A stretch of 16,472 bases of DNA from an uncultured Alphaproteobacteria bacterium (GTDB lineage Bacteria > Pseudomonadota > Alphaproteobacteria > RF32 > CAG-239), in the NCBI GenBank assembly GCA_934229625.1, contig CAKQDU010000020.1, positions 1 through 16,472 on the forward strand, given 5' to 3'. This document shows positions 12,160 through 16,472 of this stretch, in pieces (position 1 is the stretch's first letter; each line of letters starts with the position of its first letter). The notes beneath the pieces are model-generated. The model had not been told where the DNA came from and did no database searches. It was given only the letters and a program-made list of their open reading frames with translations. Both the position numbers and the translations under genes were made by a program.

Positions 12160-13404
12160 TTGTTTTCTAAATTTGAACGTCTGGCCGCATGGCGATATTT
12201 GAGAGCAAAACGCAAAGAAGGGTTTATTTCTGTAATTACCGGTTTTGCGTTTACCGGTATTGCTTTGGGTGTGGCGACATTGATTATAGTTATGTCGGTA
12301 ATGAATGGTTTTAAGGCTGAACTCCTAAATCGTATTTTGGGTATTAACGGACATATTTCAATTGTTGCATCCGCCGGTTTTCCGTTTAATAATTATAAAA
12401 AAGCCGTTACGGCTCTGGAAAGTATAGACGGAATTGATTTGGCTTTGCCGCTGATAGAAAAACAGCTTTTGGTTTCATCGCCGCGCGGTGCCGAAGGAGC
12501 AATGGTCCGCGGTATAGAAAAAAATGATATTCTGAAGAAAAAGGTTATGCGCGATGGTTTTTCTCGTGTCGATATGGAAGGTTTTGACGGCGATGTTGTT
12601 GTTTTAGGCGATAAACTCGCTAATAAACTAGGCGTTTTTGTCGGAGATGAAATCACCCTTATTTCTCCAAATGGCAAAGTTACGGCTTTCGGCTCGGTTC
12701 CCCGAATTAAATCATATCCGGTTATCGGTACTTTCAGTATGGGAATGTATGAATATGACGCTAACTATATTTTTATGCCGCTTGAAGCTGCGCAAAAATA
12801 TTTCGGACTGAAAGATTCGGCAACGGTTATAGATGTCAGCCTGCATAATGAAAATGAATTGCCGAAACTCAGAGCGGTTATTGAAAAAAGTGTTAGTTTG
12901 GATGCTTATGTTTATGATTGGAAACAAACAAATTCTGCTTTTTTTAATGCGATAGATGTTGAACGCAATGTAATGTTTTTGATTCTGACGCTGATTATTT
13001 TAGTGGCCGCGTTTAATATTATTACCGGTTTGATTATGCTGGTAAAAGATAAAAGCCGTGATATTGCCGTGTTGCGGACTATGGGCGCCACAAAAGGTAT
13101 GATTATGCGTATTTTTTGTTTGGATGGGGCTTTTATCGGCTTTGTCGGAACCGGAATCGGAGTGGCTTTGGGTTTGCTCTTTTGTGATAATATAGAGAAT
13201 ATACGCCAATTTTTACAGACAATTTCAGGGCGTGATTTATTTTCTGCAGAAATTTATTTTTTGTCACAGCTGCCGGCAAAAGTGGATGCTATGGAAGTGA
13301 CTTTGGTGGTTGTGCTTACGTTGGCTCTGTCTTTTTTGGCAACCTTGTATCCGGCGTATCGCGCCGCAAAATTGGACCCATCGGAGGCTTTGCGCTATGA
13401 ATAA
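12160..13404 (+). CDS. lolC: Lipoprotein-releasing ABC transporter permease, LolC/LolE type
   Basis: The product is 414 aa from TTG 12160. The Lol system frees mature lipoproteins from the inner membrane for transfer to the carrier LolA. TTG is chosen because AGGAGAGG ends 4 nt upstream and the resulting MFSKFERLAAWRYLRA matches the usual LolC start; ATG 12145 would place the site inside the gene. It has an N-terminal TM helix (about 22-48), a large periplasmic domain, and three TM helices in the FtsX-like C-terminal half, including LRTMGATKGMIMRIF. The end reads KLDPSEALRYE. It overlaps lolD by 8 bp (ATGAATAA). Only one permease gene is visible, as is usual in alphaproteobacteria, where LolC may act as a homodimer. 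Confidence 0.9.
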   Translation: MFSKFERLAAWRYLRAKRKEGFISVITGFAFTGIALGVATLIIVMSVMNGFKAELLNRILGINGHISIVASAGFPFNNYKKAVTALESIDGIDLALPLIEKQLLVSSPRGAEGAMVRGIEKNDILKKKVMRDGFSRVDMEGFDGDVVVLGDKLANKLGVFVGDEITLISPNGKVTAFGSVPRIKSYPVIGTFSMGMYEYDANYIFMPLEAAQKYFGLKDSATVIDVSLHNENELPKLRAVIEKSVSLDAYVYDWKQTNSAFFNAIDVERNVMFLILTLIILVAAFNIITGLIMLVKDKSRDIAVLRTMGATKGMIMRIFCLDGAFIGFVGTGIGVALGLLFCDNIENIRQFLQTISGRDLFSAEIYFLSQLPAKVDAMEVTLVVVLTLALSFLATLYPAYRAAKLDPSEALRYE

Positions 13405-14116
13405 TACGACCTTAACCTTGAAAAATATAAATAAAACTTTCAGACAGGGAAATGATGTTCTTGAAGTTTTGAAAGATGTAAATTTGGAAATCAGACCGCG
13501 GGAAGTGGTTGCCCTTATCGGACCATCAGGTTCCGGTAAATCGACCTTGTTGCAAATTGCCGGACTGTTAGAAAATCCTACCGACGGCGAGGTTTATATC
13601 GATGGGGAAAATTGCACCGGAAACTCAGATAATGTGCGTACCGCTCTGCGCCGTGATTATTTGGGGTTTGTGTATCAATATCATAATTTGCTGCAAGATT
13701 TTGATGCGGCAGAAAATGTGATTATTCCGCAACTGATTGCTGGTGTAAAATATAAAGAGGCGCGTGATAAGGCAATGTGGCTGTTGCAGCGTTTGGGTTT
13801 GAATGAGCGAGAACATCACCGTCCGGCAGAGCTTTCGGGCGGAGAACAGCAAAGAGTCGCTATTGCCCGTGCGCTGGCTAATACGCCGAAACTGCTTTTG
13901 GCCGACGAGCCAACCGGAAATTTGGACCCTAATACTTCAGATAATGTGTTTTTGACTTTAATCGAAGTTGTGAAAGAAACCGGACTTTCTGCCTTGATAG
14001 CCACGCATAATATTGATTTGGCAAATAAAATGGATAGAGTTGTCAGTCTGAAAGACGGAAAGCTTATAGATAATAAAAACAATCGTTTTTTGAAGACAAC
14101 AGAAAATTTTTATTAA
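13397..14116 (+). CDS. lolD: Lipoprotein-releasing ABC transporter ATPase LolD
   Basis: The product is 239 aa, the usual size for the LolD/MacB ATPase family. It powers lipoprotein release through the permease encoded just upstream. It has Walker A GPSGSGKST (42-50), Q-loop Gln94, signature LSGGEQQR (146-153), Walker B LLLADE (166-171) and switch His204. Its ATG 13397 overlaps the lolC stop by 8 bp, with GGAGG in the lolC end about 9 nt upstream, so translation is coupled. A longer frame starting inside lolC is in-frame but not the real start. A weak 8-bp inverted repeat follows at 14122-14155. Confidence 0.95.
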   Translation: MNNTTLTLKNINKTFRQGNDVLEVLKDVNLEIRPREVVALIGPSGSGKSTLLQIAGLLENPTDGEVYIDGENCTGNSDNVRTALRRDYLGFVYQYHNLLQDFDAAENVIIPQLIAGVKYKEARDKAMWLLQRLGLNEREHHRPAELSGGEQQRVAIARALANTPKLLLADEPTGNLDPNTSDNVFLTLIEVVKETGLSALIATHNIDLANKMDRVVSLKDGKLIDNKNNRFLKTTENFY

Positions 14117-14200
14117 ATCGAAGAAACTAACTTTTTTTTAACTAAGATAGTTTCTAATTATAAAAAAATAACGAGATTTGAAAAATAAAATGAGGAAATA

Positions 14201-14515
14201 ATGGGGTTCTGGTCATATATTGTTGCCAAATGTAAAAGCTCGAGCTTTATTGTGTTATTGATGGCTTTGTTCTCCTATTTTACATATTTTGCCATAAAAG
14301 GAGACCGTGGTTTTTTTCGTTATATTTATTTAATGGATAAGGTTGCCGAAGCAGAAAAAGTTAATGAAAATTATGATAAGCAACGCCAAAATTGGGAACA
14401 AAAAGTTAAATTGCTTTCTTCTTCAAATTTGGATTTGGATTTATTGGATGAACGCGCGCGCGCTGTTCTAAATGTTATCGGCGACGATGAATTTATCATT
14501 TTGGATGATGAATAA
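14201..14515 (+). CDS. FtsB/DivIC-family septum formation protein
   Basis: The product is 104 aa. It has a short cytoplasmic N-terminus, one TM helix (about 17-33, FIVLLMALFSYFTYF), the family KGDRGF turn, a periplasmic coiled coil (about 45-75) and a C-terminal LLDERARAVLNVIGDDEFII, matching the DivIC/FtsB pattern. Such proteins bridge FtsL and FtsQ in the divisome. The start is ATG 14201 with GAGGAAATA upstream. It is not adjacent to eno or pdhA as in many alphaproteobacteria, so its identity rests on the protein itself. Confidence 0.75.
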   Translation: MGFWSYIVAKCKSSSFIVLLMALFSYFTYFAIKGDRGFFRYIYLMDKVAEAEKVNENYDKQRQNWEQKVKLLSSSNLDLDLLDERARAVLNVIGDDEFIILDDE

Positions 14516-14527
14516 AATTTTATTAAG

Positions 14528-14556
14528 TTGACAAAAATGTAAAATGTTATTATATT
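14528..14556 (+). promoter_or_regulatory. Strong sigma70-type promoter
   Basis: TTGACA (14528-14533) is followed by a 17-bp spacer and TATATT (14551-14556). It is 42 bp before the ATG of the next gene, with an AT-rich leader. Confidence 0.75.
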
Positions 14557-14597
14557 GGGTTAAATTTTAATTATTAACTCATTTAATATTTTTGTGT

Positions 14598-15482
14598 ATG
14601 GATTTAAAATTTTCTAGTAAGTCTAAAGATGCCGTTGCTGTTCGTCTTAAATCTATCAGCAGCACTCGTAATTGGAATGCTCTTGCCGTTTTTTGTTCTC
14701 AAGAGCAAAATTTGAGCGTTTTGTCATTCAAGTTGTTGGTTAACATGTATAAATGCATGAAAAAACAACAGCAGGTTCCGAAAGCGGTTGCTTGTGTCGA
14801 AAATATGATATTTAAACACAAGGTTATTCCGCAGCATATTAAAACCGCAAAAGACGCGCGTGAATGGAATAAGAATTTGCGCAGGTTTATGCAATTTTTC
14901 GGAAAAGCAGAGGCTGACACAAACGAGATGGCAGGCAAATTGCTTTACGAATGGTGGCAATGCTTTGAAGAAGAACATCCGGATAAATATAGTATTTTTG
15001 ACGTGGCGCTCAAATCTACGGTTTTGACCGCTGACACATGGAAGGGACTATTTCCTATACAGCAATTACTTCAGGATTCATCTGAAGAAATGCTTTTACA
15101 TTGCGGAGAAATTAAGACGCTGGTGGAAACCGGAAAAAGTTACTATGTCATTCATTTTTTAAATAAGTTTGACATGAGTATTGCTGCTCCTGAAGTCAAA
15201 AATGTTATTTGTCATTGGGCTGCTCAGATTCCGGCTCAGGATATGCAGGATTATCTGGAGACGGCTATTGGTTTGCCAAACAATCCGGTGAATTTCCGAA
15301 TTTTCGCGATTCATCCGCTGGGGCTCAATTTTTTGATGCAGGCTGATTGTTTTGGAGCAATCGCGTTAATGGAAAATCAGTTCAAGGCTGTGGTTAAGGA
15401 CTATCCGCAGGAATTTGAACGATTTGCTGCCCGTAAACGTTATTCTGACTGTTTGGCTGATGCTTTAGATGAGGCTATCTAA
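14598..15482 (+). CDS. Hypothetical soluble helical protein, 294 aa
   Basis: The product is 294 aa from ATG 14598 (MDLKFSSKSK); an upstream in-frame TTG at 14592 is less likely. No Shine-Dalgarno sequence is visible in the leader. It is helical, cytoplasmic, with paired-helix stretches (SFKLLVNMYKCMKKQQQVPKAV) that resemble TPR/alpha-solenoid architecture, and many aromatics, but no signature I can name. It has its own strong promoter (14528-14556) and its own terminator (15492-15522), so it is a single-gene unit. It shows no decay. Confidence 0.65.
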   Translation: MDLKFSSKSKDAVAVRLKSISSTRNWNALAVFCSQEQNLSVLSFKLLVNMYKCMKKQQQVPKAVACVENMIFKHKVIPQHIKTAKDAREWNKNLRRFMQFFGKAEADTNEMAGKLLYEWWQCFEEEHPDKYSIFDVALKSTVLTADTWKGLFPIQQLLQDSSEEMLLHCGEIKTLVETGKSYYVIHFLNKFDMSIAAPEVKNVICHWAAQIPAQDMQDYLETAIGLPNNPVNFRIFAIHPLGLNFLMQADCFGAIALMENQFKAVVKDYPQEFERFAARKRYSDCLADALDEAI

Positions 15483-15491
15483 ATCTTTTTG

Positions 15492-15522
15492 AAAAACCTG
15501 TCTTTTAAAGACAGGTTTTTTT
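15492..15522. terminator. Bidirectional intrinsic terminator
   Basis: CCTGTCTT and AAGACAGG pair perfectly around a 3-nt loop, with A's before and T's after, so it works on both strands. It separates the convergent hypothetical gene (stop at 15482) and prepilin gene 4 (stop at 15545). Confidence 0.85.
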
Positions 15523-15544
15523 GTGTCAAAAATTTTTTATATCA

Positions 15545-16472
15545 TTATTCCATTTCAACAGTAACCGAGCAGCTTTCTGTTGCACCGGTGCATTTTTTGC
15601 AAACTTCATTGATTTGCTGAGGGGTAATACTTGCTAAACACCGTTGATTAGAACCTTTGCAATATTTGTCGCCTCTCCAATAATTTGCAGCGTCATTATG
15701 ACCATCGCCGGAACGCCATACTCCTGTAAAGAAAATAAAACTATGCAAGGGGGCAAAAACATTTGTCATGATTTCTTCGCAGAATTTTGAAGAAAATGCC
15801 GGAGTTGTGGCAGCTCCGTCTGCGTCATAGTTTGCACCGCCTATTTCTATGCTGAATACAACTTTGTTCCAACGAGAAAATAAAGAACTGTGATTGCCGT
15901 AAGCATCTAAAAAAGATGCGTTGTGGTTTGCGGTGTTTTGTTCTATAGGCCAATTATCAGGGACTAAGCCTAAAGCTTGTATGGTGTCAGCTATGCCGTA
16001 TACATTGCCTCCGGCATTTAGTTTTTTAAGGTCAGAAAGATGTTCTACTAATCCCTGCACAAGCATGTTATATTCTCCGACTGCTTTGGTTATCTTGAAT
16101 TTTTCCATCGCTTTGGAATAGCCTGCGATGCCGCCAACAGACAATACTCCGACTATAGCTAAAACGCCGAGCATTTCAATCATTGACCGACCGGCTGAAA
16201 CCGCGTATAGCGGCGCATCTAAAGCGGTTTTGAAGAATTTTGAGTCGTATTGAAGCACAACATCCAAACCCTTAAATGCGATGTTGTTTCCTTCGGCGTC
16301 ATTGCGAGCAACGCGAAGCAATCCAGAACCTAGACCAGAAACGTCCGTCTGTTTCGTTCTGAACTTGTTATTTCCGAATGTGTGATTTTTTACGCCGAAC
16401 TCTGCAAAAACACGCTGAGCGGCAAAAAATACGCCTTTAATCAGATGTTTAGGATTTGCAGAGAGAGAGAGA
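15545..16472 (-). CDS. Type IV prepilin-like protein 4 (5' end outside the window)
   Basis: This is the fourth family member. The first possible in-window start is TTG 16321 (258 aa), without a good ribosome binding site; the pilin frame stays open from there to the window edge (a further ~50 codons: ...ANPKHLIKGVFFAAQ, FAEFGVKNHTFGNN), so the gene is taken as partial. The site G|RSMIEM (Glu +5) is at residues 44-50 from that TTG, then a helix ending GIAGYSKAMEKF and a mature part of about 214 aa. The family motifs are present (GLVEHL, DNW, LDAYGN then LFSRWN, IGG), with six cysteines (FC, YC, RC, C-x2-C, SC). The leader contains the palindromic repeat (16297-16327). It shares a bidirectional terminator with the preceding convergent gene. 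Confidence 0.8.
   Translation of the reverse strand, partial: LSLSANPKHLIKGVFFAAQRVFAEFGVKNHTFGNNKFRTKQTDVSGLGSGLLRVARNDAEGNNIAFKGLDVVLQYDSKFFKTALDAPLYAVSAGRSMIEMLGVLAIVGVLSVGGIAGYSKAMEKFKITKAVGEYNMLVQGLVEHLSDLKKLNAGGNVYGIADTIQALGLVPDNWPIEQNTANHNASFLDAYGNHSSLFSRWNKVVFSIEIGGANYDADGAATTPAFSSKFCEEIMTNVFAPLHSFIFFTGVWRSGDGHNDAANYWRGDKYCKGSNQRCLASITPQQINEVCKKCTGATESCSVTVEME
16246..16472. repeat. Direct repeat B, copy 2 (prepilin leader block), ending in a CT tract
   Basis: This is the counterpart of 2176-2392. It ends at the window edge inside a GA/CT tract (16460-16472, length unknown), just where copy 1 has its 15-nt tract and, beyond it, the ATG with ribosome binding site. Confidence 0.75.
16297..16327 (-). 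repeat. Palindromic (REP-like) element inside the prepilin 4 leader
   Basis: It is identical over 31 bp to the element at 2227-2257 and is translated in the same frame (LLRVARND). Confidence 0.65.

Noticed and set aside
13310..13396. Longer lolD start inside lolC
   Set aside because: The upstream codons are just lolC in another frame; ATG 13397 has GGAGG and gives the standard LolD N-terminus.

Overview
The window looks like a piece of chromosome from an uncultured, AT-rich alphaproteobacterium, possibly one of the gut lineages whose genomes carry many prepilin-like genes with the motif GRSMIEMLGVLAI. That placement is an inference from protein style (LolC/LolD pair, FtsB-like protein, LemA with two DUF3137-type neighbours, the pilin family). 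No rRNA, tRNA or CRISPR array was found.

Layout. 1-1115: a two-gene module (47-aa ORF plus 3-TM protein) lying between two ~220-bp direct repeats. 1116-4420: three prepilin-like genes (minus, plus, minus), with a dinucleotide tract, a 24-bp inverted-repeat pair and a structured leader RNA in their upstream regions. 4560-7690: an accessory, partly decayed region with a broken coiled-coil gene, an intact GH24 lysozyme with an unusual Asn-rich N-terminal half, a convergent lipoprotein, a truncated gene sharing a piece of the lysozyme N-terminus, two tandem small membrane-protein genes (the second broken by a stop) and a 79-bp scrap of the lysozyme 3' end. 7925-9436: three minus-strand genes (TerB-like, unknown, very basic small protein). 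9567-15482: conserved-looking plus-strand genes: lemA, two DUF3137-type membrane proteins, lolC, lolD, an FtsB/DivIC-like protein and an unknown protein with a good promoter. 15545-16472: a fourth prepilin-like gene whose 5' end runs off the window.

The four prepilin-like proteins share a class III signal (G|RSMIE, Glu at +5), a conserved hydrophobic helix, six conserved cysteines and a variable middle. Their leaders are long, and three contain the same palindromic repeat in the same reading frame. In the first copy, a start codon with a good ribosome binding site lies just before a 15-nt CT repeat and is out of frame with the pilin by exactly what one CT unit would correct. The second copy sits behind a 24-bp perfect inverted-repeat pair that could be an invertible promoter or a MITE. 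The third sits behind a multi-stem RNA ending in an intrinsic terminator. Together these suggest a surface-pilin family whose members are switched individually by different means; this is the main candidate for an undescribed system.
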